NCBI GenBank assembly: GCA_016721385.1 | Contig: JADKIE010000009.1 | Location: 32,996 to 96,995, forward strand | DNA from: Chitinophagaceae bacterium | GTDB taxonomy: Bacteria; Bacteroidota; Bacteroidia; Chitinophagales; Chitinophagaceae | DNA length: 64,000 nucleotides | Direction of reading: 5' to 3' | The notes under the pieces: model-generated | What the model was told of the DNA's origin: nothing | The model's database searches: none | The model's input: the letters and a program-made list of their open reading frames with translations, nothing else | In this document: positions 50,914 through 62,682 of the stretch, one piece after another | Numbering within the stretch: the stretch's first letter is position 1 | Layout of the letters: every line of letters starts with the position of its first letter | Program-made: the position numbers and the translations under genes

Positions 50914-51991
50914 ACTTCACATCAAAATCCACCACTACCTTCTCTGTTTTTGGATGGCTTTGGCAAGTGAGTATAAAGCCTTGTTCTATTTCTTCCTGCT
51001 CTAAACCCCAACTTACATCCATAGTTACTTCGCCCTGCAAAAGCTTTGCCTTGCAGGTGCAGCACATACCGCCTTTGCAGGCGTAGGGCAAATCGGCTCC
51101 TTGTTTTAATGCAGCATCTAAAATATTTTCATCATTATAACTTAATGTAAAATCAAAACTTCTGCCATCAAGCTTTATGGTGATATTGCTTTTTGCAACG
51201 GTTGTTTTTTCTTTAGTCAATTGCTCTTTGTCAATTGCTAATTTGTTTCTCACCGTTCCAAACAATTCAAAATGTATTTTCTTTTTATCAATGCCTTTTT
51301 CTTCTAAAAAATCTTTGCTGCAAAAAATCATTTCTTCGGGGCCGCAAATAAATGCTTCGTCTATATTTTCGTATTTAATCAACTTGCCTAATTCTTTTAG
51401 CTTTTCTTTATTAATTCTTCCAACATTTAAGGCGGTATCCAATCTTTCTCGGCTTAAAATATTGATGAATACAAATCGATTGATGTACATGTTTTTTAAA
51501 GCCTCTAATTCTTCAAAAAATACAATAGACTGTTGATTTTTATTGCCGTATACTAAAGTAAAATTACTTTGAGGTTCTGTTTTTAATGTAGCTTTAATAA
51601 TACCGAGTATGGGGGTAATACCACTACCTGCAGCAATGGCTAAATAATTTTTTTTATTGTTGATGTTTAATGCGGTATAAAATTTCCCTGTGGGTGGCAT
51701 TACATCTAAAATATCGCCTATTTGTAATTCGTTATTTGCAAATGTTGAAAATAAACCGCCATCAACTTTTTTTACAGCTACTTTTACTTCATTTTCATGC
51801 GGTGCAGTACATATTGAATATGACCTTCTTACATCTTCTCCATTTATTGTTTTTCGTAAAGTAAGATTTTGTCCTTGAGTATATTTAAAATTACTTTGCA
51901 AATTTTGGGGTACATCAAATACAATAGAAACACAATCTGAAGTTTCTTTTTTAATAGCTTTAACTTTTAATGGGTAAAAATGTAACGACAT
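50912..51991 (-). CDS. paaE: Phenylacetyl-CoA 1,2-epoxidase reductase subunit
   Basis: 359 residues, intact. Ferredoxin-NADP reductase fold with FAD motif RRSYSICTAP (residues ~55-64), NAD(P) motif AAGSGITPILGI (120-131) and ICGPEEMIF, then a C-terminal plant-type 2Fe-2S domain with Cys305, Cys310, Cys313 and Cys343 (YACKGGMCCTC ... LTCQSHP). Order and length match PaaE, which feeds electrons from NADPH to PaaA. It lies 16.4 kb from paaA, past the T9SS block, and is divergent from the JmjC gene. Confidence 0.92.
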   Translation of the reverse strand: MSLHFYPLKVKAIKKETSDCVSIVFDVPQNLQSNFKYTQGQNLTLRKTINGEDVRRSYSICTAPHENEVKVAVKKVDGGLFSTFANNELQIGDILDVMPPTGKFYTALNINNKKNYLAIAAGSGITPILGIIKATLKTEPQSNFTLVYGNKNQQSIVFFEELEALKNMYINRFVFINILSRERLDTALNVGRINKEKLKELGKLIKYENIDEAFICGPEEMIFCSKDFLEEKGIDKKKIHFELFGTVRNKLAIDKEQLTKEKTTVAKSNITIKLDGRSFDFTLSYNDENILDAALKQGADLPYACKGGMCCTCKAKLLQGEVTMDVSWGLEQEEIEQGFILTCQSHPKTEKVVVDFDVK

Positions 51992-52006
51992 GTTTGATGT
52001 ATTTGT

Positions 52007-52014
52007 TAGTTTTG
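52007..52014 (+). promoter_or_regulatory. Possible -7 box of the JmjC/cupin gene
   Basis: TAGTTTTG fits TAnnTTTG perfectly and lies 16 bases before the ATG at 52031. A matching -33 element is not clear. Confidence 0.35.
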
Positions 52015-52030
52015 TACAAAGCTATAGTTT

Positions 52031-52949
52031 ATGCAATTGCAGCCAGTAGATATTGTAGAAAATATTTCTGCCCGGGATTTTAAGGCAAAATACTATAACA
52101 CTATGAAGCCGGTAATTATAAAAAACCTGGCTAAAGATTGGCCGGCTTATCATAAGTGGAATTGGGATTATTTTATTGATACAGTTGGTGACAAAGAAGT
52201 TGGTGTGTATAATAATGTAAAAAGTGATGCCTACACACCCATAAATACAGCCGATGCCTACATGAAATTTGGCGATTACCTCAAAAAAGTAAAAGCTGGT
52301 CCTTTGGATTTAAGAATCTTTTTGTTCAATATCTTTCAGCATGCACCACAAATAACCAAGGATTTTACCTGGCCCGATCATTTAATGAAAGGGTTTGTAA
52401 AAAAATTTCCCATGCTTTTTGTTGGTGGCCAGGGCTCTATTACACATATGCACTTTGATATTGATATAAGCCATATTTTGCACACACAATTTGTTGGGCG
52501 AAAAAAAGTACTTTTATTTCCTTTTGAAGAGCAATATAAATTATACCGTAAACCCTGGGAAGTGTTAAGTTTAGCCGATTTTGCCAATTATAGTACCAAT
52601 TTTGATTACGAAAGCTTTCCTGCTACAAAACTTGCTAATGGCTACGAAATTATTTTAGAGCACGGCGACACTTTATTTATGCCGGCGGGCTATTGGCACC
52701 ATATGGAATATTTGGATGCCGGCTTTGCCATGAGCCTTAGGGCTATGCAGAGTAGCCTAGGTGGTAAGTTAACAGGGCTTTGGAAACTTTTGGTATGAGA
52801 AATATTGATACTTTAATGAAAAGACAGTACCACAATGGTGGTATAATTACAAAAAACAGCAAGTTTTTGCCAATGCAAACAAAGAAATTGCTAAAATTGA
52901 AAATAAATTATCCAGTATTATAAAAATATTAATTTTACAGCCTGCTTAG
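52031..52949 (+). CDS. Cupin-like JmjC-domain (Fe(II)/2-oxoglutarate) protein; frame breaks at the C-terminus
   Basis: About 306 residues. FIH-like JmjC fold: KPVIIKNLAKDWPAYHKW at the start, HxD iron ligands His141 and Asp143 (THMHFDIDISH), and a distal histidine at His223/224 (MPAGYWHHMEY). Lys/Arg for 2-oxoglutarate would be in RKKVLLFP. The first frame ends at 52798, but GMRNIDTLMK, then KTVPQWWYNYKKQQVFANANKEI in another frame give a fitting C-terminal helix region to 52949, so two breaks are inferred. Probably hydroxylates a protein or small molecule. Confidence 0.78.
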
Positions 52950-53084
52950 TTATCTACCCAATTCCAATCTTATTTAAAACATTATTGTTTTGCCTTTTTG
53001 AGGCAGCGATGAATTTTTGCAAAAAACTAATTTATAGTAATCTATATATAACTTTTTTTTCTTGTGGTTTCAGAGGTAAGCAAA

Positions 53085-53113
53085 GCCGGTGATTTTTATC
53101 ACTGGCTCTATTT
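53085..53113 (+). terminator. Intrinsic terminator after the JmjC gene
   Basis: GCCGGTGAT-TTTT-ATCACTGGC, a 9-bp stem with one G-T pair, followed by TCTATTTTTT. Confidence 0.7.
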
Positions 53114-53127
53114 TTTAGCAAGGGCAT

Positions 53128-53156
53128 AAAAAAAGAGCAGCTAATGCCGCTCTTAA
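53128..53156 (-). terminator. Intrinsic terminator after the HNH gene
   Basis: On the minus strand AAGAGCGGC-ATTA-GCTGCTCTT (one internal mismatch) is followed by a run of T. Confidence 0.65.
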
Positions 53157-53177
53157 AATAAATGTTTTTTGTAAAGC

Positions 53178-53741
53178 CTATTTTACCTTTCCCCAATTTT
53201 CGCCACTTTTAATTCGGTACAATGTCATTTCGCTAACCTTATATTTTGCAGCTATTTGTTTAAACGTAAGTTTGCGTTTAGGGTTTTTTATTAAATCCTT
53301 TATAACCTTTACTTGGGTAGCATTTAATTTTAAGCCTTCTGTACGATTAGCTTGTCTTTTTTTATAAGCAATTTTTAAAGGACTGTTTTGTTGGTGGCTG
53401 CTTACTTCATCCAAGGTAGCCCACTTAAGGTTTTTATAATTGTTGTCGTTTTTTTTATGGTTGATGTGAATTACAAATTTGTATTTAGGCGATGCTTTTT
53501 TACAAAAAAGTTTTGCCACTTCTCTGTGTATATAAATGGTGCCATTGCCATCTTCAATTTTTAAGTTTAATGTTCTGTAGCCCGATGTTAAGGAGCCATT
53601 TAATAGTTTTCCATCTTTTTCTACATTAGCATCGTAGCTGGCGGCACGGCCATGGTTAGATATGGCATATTTTTTACGAAGTTGCTTGTGCCCCTTAAAC
53701 TGAATTTGCTTCCAAACTTCGCCTGCATTTTTTTTAAGCAT
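53178..53741 (-). CDS. NUMOD4/HNH endonuclease with C-terminal helix-turn-helix
   Basis: 187 residues, intact. Residues ~8-40 fit NUMOD4 (EVWKQIQ ... KKYAISNHGRAASY). The central part is an HNH_3 nuclease: HREVAKLFC, then FVIHINHKKNDNNYKNLKWAT with the catalytic histidines and Asn. The end is a small HTH (LTFKQIAAKYKVSEMTLYRIKSG) as in intron-encoded or phage homing endonucleases. It has its own terminator and no phage genes, methylase or intron around it. Homing or DNA-repair roles are both possible. Confidence 0.85.
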   Translation of the reverse strand: MLKKNAGEVWKQIQFKGHKQLRKKYAISNHGRAASYDANVEKDGKLLNGSLTSGYRTLNLKIEDGNGTIYIHREVAKLFCKKASPKYKFVIHINHKKNDNNYKNLKWATLDEVSSHQQNSPLKIAYKKRQANRTEGLKLNATQVKVIKDLIKNPKRKLTFKQIAAKYKVSEMTLYRIKSGENWGKVK

Positions 53742-53838
53742 GATTATATGATTTTAGATATAATTTTTGTGACTAAAATATATTATGTTTTAAACAAATA
53801 AAAATTATACTATAAATATAAATTATGTTTTGATAACA

Positions 53839-55922
53839 TTATAGCATTTTTAAAAATTCTTCTTCATTTATTATTCTTACTGTTCCCAGTTTTTTGCTTT
53901 TTCTAATTTACTGCCTGCATCTTCGCCAACCACAAGGTAGCTTAATTTACTACTTACACCGCTTAGTATTTTACCGCCATTTTGCTCTACCATTGCTTCG
54001 CCTTCGCTGCGTTTAAGCTTGTTTAATGTTCCGGTAAATAAAAAAGTAAGTCCGGTTAAATTGCCATCTCTAACTAATTCCTTTTTTTCGTTATTAAGCT
54101 GCAGTCCCAGTTCTTCCAGTTGTTTAATAAGTTTTATATTTTCATCATCATGAAAAAAGGTATAAATACTTTTAGCAACTTTTACGCCAACATCTTCCAG
54201 TTGCTTTAAATCTTCTTCGCTATTGTTAACAAAATCTAAAAGATGTGTAACATTATTAGCAAGTGTTTTTGCTGTTGTTTCGCCAACATAGCGTATGCCT
54301 AAGCCATAAATCAACCGATTAAGTGGTTGCCTCTTTGAGGCCTCTATTGCGGCTTGCAGGTTAATAATTGATTTTTCGCCAAAACCTTCAAGTGCGGCTA
54401 ATTTATCCCAAGGTAGTGTATATATTTCGGGTATGGTTTTTAGAAAGCCCATTTCGTAAAATTTACGAACATTAGCTTCGCCAAAACTTCGTATATCCAT
54501 GGCATCTTTACTTACGAAATGTATAATTCGCTCTACAACCTGTGCACTGCAATTAATATTTACACAACGCCAAACAGCTTCTTCATCTGGCTTTACTAAG
54601 GCATGATTGCATACCGGACAATTTGTTGGGAAAACAATTTTTTGCTCTGTTCCTGTGCGTAACTCCGGAAAAGATTTTACAATTTGCGGAATTACATCGC
54701 CGCTTCGCTCAATCAAAATGCTATCTCCTAATTGTAAATCTTTATCTGTAATATAATCTTCGTTATGTACAGATATACTGCCTACTGTAACACCACCAAC
54801 ACTCACAGGTTCAATTTTTGCAACAGGCGTTACAGCTCCCGTTCTTCCTACCTGAAACTCAATGCCAATTAATTTACTGGTAGCTTGTCTGGCCTTAAAC
54901 TTATATGCTATTGCCCATCTGGGATGATGGGATGTCATGCCTAGTTGATCTTGTAATTTTAGGTCATTCACCTTTATTACCATACCGTCTATTTCATAAT
55001 CCAGTGTATCTCTTAATTGTTCAAATTCATTTATATGGTTAATAACAGCCTGTATTCCTTTAACCACAAGCATTTCTTTTTTAGGGCTTTTAAAGCCAAG
55101 GCTCCACAGCATTTCCAGCATAGACGAATGAGTAGATAATTGGACATTGCCTGTTGTTTTTTGCCCATTACCCATTATATAACTTACATGATATAAAAAT
55201 GCTTCCAGTTTTCTTCGGCTAACCTCTGCCGTATCTTTAATACGTAAACTGCCTGCGGCTGCATTTCGTGGATTAGCTAATGGGGCATTGCCTTCAGCAA
55301 TTAAGCTTTCATTATAAGCTGCAAAGTTTTTTTTATTCAACATTACTTCTCCACGTATTTCAATTTGCTTAATGCCCAATTCAGAAAAATTAGCAGATAG
55401 TGGAATAGATTTTATTTGTTTGGTATTGGGTGTAATATCATCACCAACAACTCCATCGCCTCTTGTAGTTCCTCTTACCAGTATATCGTCTTCATAAATT
55501 AATGAAATGCTTGCTCCGTCAAATTTTGGCTCAATACAATATTCAACTATATCCAACCCCGATAATTCTCTGGCTTTCCTATCCCAATCCAATAAATCAT
55601 CGGCATTGTAACTGTTTTCCAATGAAAGCATGGGCACCAAATGTTCAATTTTTGGAAAATCTTTAATTAACCCAATACCAACTCTTTGTGTGGGAGAGTT
55701 GGCCGTAATTAACTTTGGATTTCCCTTTTCTATTTTCTCCAGTGCTTTGTAAAGTATATCATATTCTGCATCACTTATTAAAGGATTATTTTGTACATAA
55801 TACCTGTATTCATGGAAGCGTAAAATATCCCTTAGCTGCTCAATATCTGCTACGTTAATTTGCTTATTTAAATATTCAACAGTTTGGTGTTGAAGTGTTT
55901 TGGTTTGACTTTCGTTGTACAT
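53839..55922 (-). CDS. ligA: NAD-dependent DNA ligase LigA; one frame break near the end
   Basis: About 694 residues. Adenylation domain with Lys133 of CIEPKFDGAS, RGDGVVGDDITPN and EIRGEVML; OB fold; zinc finger with cysteines of CPVCNHAL and CVNINCS; HhH repeats (LEGFGEKSIINL, GIRYVGETTAK); BRCT domain (GLTFLFTGTLNKLKRSE). The apparent stop after KAKNWEQ is a break; one A restored to an A6 run gives KLGTVRIINEEEFLKML and a stop at 53839. LigA seals nicks in replication and repair and is essential in most bacteria. Confidence 0.95.
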
Positions 55923-55992
55923 AAATAAATCTTCTTACTCAAAGATAAAACGGTAACAGTTGTTTTTGGTATTTTTGATAAAAGATTGCACT

Positions 55993-57650
55993 ATGCCTCA
56001 AAATAAATTGAATAAACCTTTCCTGTTTTTTATCTTCTCTTTCTTATTTCTTATTTCGGGTTGTATGTTCAGGCAAAAAGTAAACCTGATTGTTCATAAC
56101 GCAATTATATATACGGCAGATGAAAAATTTTCTGTTGCCGAAGCTATGGCAATACGAGATGGAAAAATTGTAGCAATTGGGAAAAATGACGAAATACTGA
56201 AATTATACAATGCCGATGAAATTAAAGATGCCAAAGGACAAACTATTTTTCCGGGTTTTATAGATGCACATGCACATTTTGTAGGGTATGCTTTTGGGTT
56301 AGGACAGGTAAATTTATTTGGCACCAAAAGCTGGCAACAATGCGTTGATAAAATAAAGCAATTTGTAATTAACAGGCAAATACAGCCCGGCCAATGGATA
56401 CAGGGAAGAGGGTGGGATCAAAACGATTGGGATGTAAAAGCATTTCCAACAAAAGATTTGCTGGATGCTGCTTTCCCCAACAACCCCGTTGCATTAGAAA
56501 GAATAGATGGCCATGCATTAATTGCCAATCAAAAAGCATTAGAGTTGGCCAAAGTACAACCTAATCAAAAAATTGAAGGGGGAACGGTAGAAACGATCCA
56601 CGGAAAACTTACCGGAATTTTAATAGACAATGCCGAAACATTTATACAAACAGTGTTGCCGCCGCTTAATAAAGAACAATATACCGTGGCGTTAAAAGAA
56701 GCACAGCAAAATTGCTTTGCAGTTGGGCTTACAACCATTGTTGATTGTGGTTTAAATAAAAAAGATGTTGATATTATTGATGCGTTACAAAAAGAAGGAT
56801 TGCTAAAAATGAAACTTAATGTAATGCTATCCGATGACAGCGTTAACTATGCTTATTATTTAAAAATGGTCCTTACAAAACCGACAGATTAAATGTAAAC
56901 GGATTTAAATTATACGCCGATGGTGCTTTGGGTAGCCGTGGCGCATGTTTATTGCAACATTATAGTGATAAGCCAGGCTGGCAGGGTTTTTTGTTAAAAG
57001 ACAGAAAATATTTTGAGCCATACTTCCTCAAATCTTCAATGCTAAATTTCAGGCAAATACACATGCAATTGGCGATAGTGGTAACAGAATGGTTTTACAG
57101 GTGTATGCTAATTTATTAAAAGGTAAAAACGATAGGCGTTGGCGAATAGAGCATGCACAGGTTATTAATGAAAAAGATTTTAATTTATTTGGAGCAAACA
57201 GTATTGTACCATCTGTACAACCAACACATGCTACAAGCGACATGTATTGGGCAAAAGACAGATTGGGAGAAGCCAGAGAAAAAGGCGCTTATGCTTATCA
57301 GCAATTATTGCAACAAAACGAATGGATACCTTTGGGAACCGATTTTCCGGTAGAGGATATTAGCCCGTTTAAAACATTTTTGCTCAGTTGCAAGGCAAGA
57401 TGCAAGTGGTTTTCCTGCCAACGGATATCAAAAGAAAATGCTTTAACAAGAGAACAAGCTATAAAAAGGAATGACTATTTGGGCGGCAAAAGGCTCCTTT
57501 GAAGAAAAACAAAAAGGAAGTTTGGAAGCTGGCAAAACTGCCGATTTTATTATTTTAGATACCGATTTAATAAAATGCAAAGAGCAAGAAATATTAAACT
57601 GTAAAGTATTGAGTACCTATATAAATGGCCAAATAGTTTGGAAGCAGTAA
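55993..57650 (+). CDS. Amidohydrolase (YtcJ-like) lipoprotein; three or more frame breaks
   Basis: About 552 residues. Start at 55993 gives the lipoprotein leader MPQNKLNKPFLFFIFSFLFLISGC. Metal-site motif GFIDAHAHFVG near residue 90, then GRGWDQNDWD and ERIDGHALIAN, typical of the YtcJ/AepA group. The remaining domain is spread over other frames: NGFKLYADGALGSRGACLLQ, then RWRIEHAQVI, VQPTHATSD and PLGTDFPVEDISP, then KGSLEAGKTADFIILD to the stop at 57650. These enzymes hydrolyse amide or ester bonds; substrate unknown. Confidence 0.8.
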
Positions 57651-57744
57651 GCTGTTTTTTTCTGCACATGATAAACGCATAAAATAATTTATCGGTTAAA
57701 TTCGTAAATATTGTGTTTACTTTACACATTAAAATTGCTTGTAT

Positions 57745-60646
57745 ATGAAAAGAACAGCACTCGTAAGTATAATTTTTTTATGCTTATGCAATAGCCTTAT
57801 TTCACAAAATTTACTAAGTTGGGCTCCGGAATTTCCTATAGATAACTCAACTATAACGGCAACGGTTGATTGTAATAAAGGTAACAGAGGTTTATTTAAT
57901 TTTGAAGGGGGAAACTCCAATAATGTATATGTACATGTAGGCGTAATAACCAATTTAAGTAGTGGTCCAGCCGATTGGAAGTACACAAAATTTTCGTGGG
58001 GCGTTGCAGATGCAGCAGCCAAAGCCACACCATTGGGCGGCAATAAATATTCTTATACCATTACTAATATTCGTAGTTTTTTTGGTGTACCTGCCGGCGA
58101 AACCATAAAAAAAGTTACCATAATTTTAGAAATGCAAATGGCAACAACAGCATTAAACAGGTAAATTCCGATAATAGTGATATGTACATTCCTGTATACG
58201 CTTCCGGCGAATTTGCAGTACGGTTTAGCCTGCCTCCTTTTGAGCCAAGATATGTACCTTGGGTAGAACCTGTAAATGTTATTGTTGGAGGTACTTTGCC
58301 AATAACAGGCATATCATCTGCCAATGCAAACCTTACCTTAAAATTAAATGGAACTACAATTGCTAGTGCTGCAGCGGTTAACACAATATCAAACACACCT
58401 GTAATTACAACCGGTTGCGAAAATAAAGTGATGTTGGAAGGAAATGATGGTAGCGGAATTAAAAAAGATTCGTTTAGCTTTTTTATTCCGGCAACTACCA
58501 TAACTGCTCCATTGCCTGCAGGTGTGCAAGAGGGTATTAATTACAGTGCAAATAATACCGAGGTAACGCTTGTTTTATTTGCACCAAACAAAACTAATGT
58601 TGTTGTAATCGGCGATTTTTCTAATTGGACAATTCAGTGTGCCAATCAAATGAACCGTACAGCCGATGGAAAATACTATCATTTAAAATTAACCGGATTA
58701 ACACCCGGAACCCTTTATAAATTTCAATATGTGGTAGATGGCTCCATTAAAACAACTGATCCATACTCTGAGTTAATTTTAGACCCAGGTAACGATGGAT
58801 TTATCAGTGCAGCTACATTCCCTAATTTACCTGCCTATCCAACAGGATTAACAACAGGCATTGTAGGTACTTTTCAAACTGCAGCACCAACATATACCTG
58901 GACAACCACAGGCTACACAAGGCCAGATAAAAAGAATCTTATTATTTATGAACTGTGGTTAAAAGATTTTTTAGCAACATCTAACTGGCAAACATTAACC
59001 GACACACTTGATTACATCAAAAACCTTGGTATTAATGCAATTGAAGTAATGCCTTTTAATGAGTTTGAGGGCAACAATAGCTGGGGTTATAATCCATCTT
59101 TCTTTTTGCACCCGACAAAGCATACGGCACAAAAAATAATTTGAAAAAATTTATTGACGAAGCTCATAAAAGAGGAATGGCTGTAATAATGGATGCAGTG
59201 CTAAACCATGCAACAGGTACAAGTCCGTTAGCGCAATTATATTGGAATGCAGCAACTAATCAGCCGGCAGCCGGCAGCCCGTATTTTAATGTAACAGCAA
59301 CACATCCATTTAGTGTGTTCAACGATTTTAATCACGAATCTGAAGCTACAAAATATCATACAGCAAGGTATATACGTCATTGGCTAACCGAATATAAATT
59401 GGACGGATTTAGATGGGATTTATCAAAAGGATTTACACAACGTAATTGCGCCGATGTAAACTGCTGGAACCAAATTGATGCTACCAGAATAGCCACACTG
59501 GCAAAGATATTACGACTCTATGCAAAGTTGTTTCACCAAGTTCTTATTGCATTTTAGAGCATTTAGGTAACGATGATGAAGAATCTGACTTAGCCAATAG
59601 AGGTATGTTGCTTTGGGGTAAAATGACGGATGCCTATAACGAAAACACAATGGGCTACGGCAATACATCGTCTATTGACAGGGCATTTTATAAAAACAGG
59701 GCAGGGTGGAACCAACCGCATTTAGTAACGTATGCCGAAAGCCACGACGAAGAAAGATTGATGTATAAAAATGTAACCTTTGGAAATACTTCTAATACTG
59801 CACATGATGTAAGAAGTGTAGCAATTGCTATTAGTCGTACAGAAGCCATTCAACCTTTTTTATTGCTTATACCCGGCCTAAAATGATTTGGCAATTTGGC
59901 GAACTGGCAAATGCAACTTCTATATTTTCGTGTAACAATGGCACAATACCGCAACCTTACGGTAACGGTCAATGTAAATTGGAAAGCAAACCAGCATCTT
60001 GGCCACTGTTACAGCAAGCTGCCCGAAAGCAGTTGTATAATGTAGTTGCATCTTTAAACAGATTAAAGCAGCTAAGCCAAATGCATTTTATCTACCACTA
60101 TTTCGGGCAATTTGGGCAACGATTTAAAAAAGGTTTTAATTATTAATCATACCGATTTAGCGGTTGTGGCCATTGGCAATTTTGATGTTACAGCACAAAC
60201 CATTTCAGTAACATTTCCATCGGCAGGTACATGGTATAATTATTTGGCAGGTGGCACATTTGCCGCAACAGGTGCTGCACAGGCAATTACTTTGCAGCCC
60301 GGCGAGTATAAAGTATATACCAATCAAAATATACCTGGCGGTGTTGTTCTTACACCACCACCCACTCCGCCCACTCCTTCAGGTACTAAGTTAATGGTAC
60401 AAGCAAACCCTAATCCATTTGGAACTGCTGGTATAATTAAATATATTGTGCCTTCAACTGGTGTGGTAAATATTGTATTGCTTAATAGCCTAGGTCAAAA
60501 GTGCAACATATCCTCAGTGCTACAAAATCCTCTGGAGAGTATGAAATTCTGTAAGCGGTATTTTTAAAGTTTTGGCCAAAGGAGCGTACTATTTACGTAT
60601 AGAGCAAAATGGCGAAATAAAAAACACCCGATTTGTAAAACTATAA
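57745..60646 (+). CDS. Secreted GH13 alpha-amylase-family enzyme with T9SS domain; about six frame breaks
   Basis: About 967 residues once joined. Signal MKRTALVSIIFLCLCNSLISQ. N-terminal starch-binding-like segment, then a CBM48/E-set domain (LVLFAPNKTNVVVIGDFSNW), then the GH13 barrel: IYELWLKDF, GINAIEVMPFNEF, MDAVLNHATG, nucleophile Asp in LDGFRWDLSKGF, acid Glu in ILEHLGNDDEES (frame-shifted, ~59556), and ESHDEERL. The C-terminus has GEYKVYTNQ, a Pro/Thr linker and a type A sorting domain (MVQANPNPFGTAGIIKYIV ... GAYYLRIEQNGE). It cleaves alpha-1,4-glucan at the surface. Breaks are near 58145, 59130, 59520, 59880, 60090 and 60520; the first is one missing A. Confidence 0.82.
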
Positions 60647-60668
60647 ATTATTAAACCTTGTATTGCTT

Positions 60669-61409
60669 ATGATTCGGGAAATGGACGATGCACCTGTGCA
60701 AAATGTTAAAACATTATCGGTAATACAATCGGAAGTAGAGAGTATTAATAAAATTGCTCTTTCGGTAGATTGTGTAATTTTTGGGTTTGATGAAAATAAA
60801 CTTAAGGTATTGCTTATACGCAGTGATTTTAAGGATTATTTAGACAGATGGTCGTTACTTGGTGATTTAGTTAACCCACAAGAAGATTTGGATGAAGCTG
60901 CATATAATATTCTTAAAAAAAGAACCGGCTTAAATGATGTTTATCTGGAGCAGGTTCAAACCTTTGGTGCCATAAACCGCCATCCGGCCGGCCGGGTAAT
61001 TAGTGTGGCATTTTGTTCGCTTATAAATGTGCAGCATCATAAACTTAAAATATTAGCAAACGAGTTGCATTGGCACGATGTAAAAAATGTAACCGATTTA
61101 GCTTTTGATCACCAGCAAATTTTTGAGGTATGCTTTGGCAGATTGCAAAAACGTATTCAGGAGCATCCGCTTGGTTTCAATCTCTTGCCTAAAAAGTTTT
61201 CTTTAAGAGAATTACAAAATTTGTACGAAGCTATATTAGACACAAAAATGGATAGACGAAATTTCCGTAAAAAATTCTTTGCCATGGATTTTTTAATAGA
61301 TACCGGCGAAATGGAAACCGATGTGCCGCATCGTCCGGGCAAGTTGTATAAATTTAATTACGATAAATACGAAAAGAAAAAAAAGAAGTGGAGTGGTATA
61401 GATTTTTAA
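60669..61409 (+). CDS. NUDIX-domain transcriptional regulator (NrtR/AraR-like)
   Basis: 246 residues from the ATG at 60669; the frame is open to a TTG two codons earlier. N-terminal NUDIX fold (VDCVIFGFDENKLKVLLIRSD) in which the catalytic Nudix box is degenerate: NPQEDLDEAAYNILKKRTGL lacks the REUxEE glutamates, so it is likely a ligand sensor and not a hydrolase. A winged HTH follows (FSLRELQNLYEAIL, DRRNFRKKFF). In Bacteroidota such proteins control sugar-use operons. Intact; its stop overlaps the stop of the convergent LacI gene. Confidence 0.85.
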   Translation: MIREMDDAPVQNVKTLSVIQSEVESINKIALSVDCVIFGFDENKLKVLLIRSDFKDYLDRWSLLGDLVNPQEDLDEAAYNILKKRTGLNDVYLEQVQTFGAINRHPAGRVISVAFCSLINVQHHKLKILANELHWHDVKNVTDLAFDHQQIFEVCFGRLQKRIQEHPLGFNLLPKKFSLRELQNLYEAILDTKMDRRNFRKKFFAMDFLIDTGEMETDVPHRPGKLYKFNYDKYEKKKKKWSGIDF

Positions 61410-62392
61410 ATAGAACCGCCTTCTACCAAAATAGATTCTATAGATACATCTCTTATAAAAGTACTTCCTCCAAGACATGATAGCATGCTGGAAAAAGCCA
61501 ATTTACCCAATTTAAACCCACTGGTTTCTACATAGGTAATTTCCGGAAAATAAAGTTTTGGAATTTCGCCATTGCTGATAGTTATTACAGAAACATCCTC
61601 CATTAATTTTAACCCTTTTTTTTGAATTGCCTTCATTACGCCGGTTAATATTTCGTCGTTCATACAAAAAATAGTGTCGGGTTTTTGTTTGTGCCAATAA
61701 GTAGTAGTAAGTACTTCCGCCTCTGTGGTGCTAAGGGCATAATCGGTAGTAAGTTTTATGTTTGTTTCTGCTTTATTAATAGTTTCAACAAAGGCATTCA
61801 TCCGTTTTCGGGTCATTAATAAATGGCTGTTGCCAAATAATGCCAATACATTTTTTTTCTTTTTGGTAATAATTAAGTTGGCGGCCATGGTGGCACATGC
61901 TTCATCGGCAACACAAACTTTATTGCAATTTTCTTTTTCGGGTACTTTGTCGTAAAATATTACCGGAATATCTAGTTCATTTAACTTAAGAAACGAATTA
62001 ATATTGGTTGTTTCCGGCGATATGCAAACAAACAATCCGGTTATCCTGTTTTGGCGGCAAATTTTAAGTTGGTTAATTCAATGGCAGGATCGTCGCCAGA
62101 TTGTAATATCAGTAGGGAGTAGCCCTTTTCTGCACTCTTCTTCCACAGCAGCAATAAACAGAGTTATAAAAATGTATTTACAATGGATGGAACAATAAGG
62201 CCAAATAATTTGCTATTGCTGGTACGTAAATGTACAGCATTCACATTAGGCTCATAGTCTAACGATGTAGCTAAATCAACTACTAAGCTTTTTTTTTTTG
62301 AGATGTCGGGATGGTCTTTTAAGGCTCTGGAAACTGTTGAAATACTGAGGCCTAAAAGCTCCGGAAATCTTCTTTAAATTAACAGGATTCAC
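61406..62392 (-). CDS. LacI-family transcriptional regulator; many frame breaks
   Basis: About 329 residues. The C-terminal 209 residues (LDIPVIFYDKVPEKENC, FCMNDEILTGVMKAIQKKG) are one frame with the periplasmic-binding-protein-like fold. The N-terminus is readable only by changing frames about five times within 350 bp: VNLKKIS, LLGLSISTVSRALKDHPDIS (the HTH), SLVVDLATSLDYEPNVNAVHLR, then the hinge and SLLILQSGDDPAIELTNLKF. Start GTG at 62392 is inferred. One break lies in a run of 12 A. Likely controls the divergent SusC gene by binding an alpha-glucan-derived sugar. Confidence 0.75.
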
Positions 62393-62682
62393 TTTACAAT
62401 ATATGATAAATGTATCAAATTTTCGGCAAAAATTGCAAACGTTTGAAGAATTTGTGGTTTTAAAGTGTTACAAATACATATTTGTTCATAACTTTAACAA
62501 TCGAAATTTAATTTTTTGTTAATTTTTTGATTATTACTCTTGATATCCTGTATTTCAATAAGTTATATCCAAAAATCATCCAAAAATTATTTTCAAAATT
62601 GATAAATTTTTTAACGCTTAAAAAGCAATTAATTTATTAATAACAATTGCATTTTATTTTAAAACGATAAAGCTTAAGTATT
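62393..62682. other. Divergent regulatory region between LacI and SusC genes
   Basis: 290 bp, very AT-rich with no coding frame. It must hold both promoters and probably LacI operators, but I could not pick a convincing palindrome or -7/-33 pair. Confidence 0.4.

Noticed and set aside
53877..53900. Natural early stop of LigA at KAKNWEQ
   Set aside because: The alternative frame gives the expected BRCT end KKLGTVRIINEEEFLKML, so a missing A in the A6 run is more likely.
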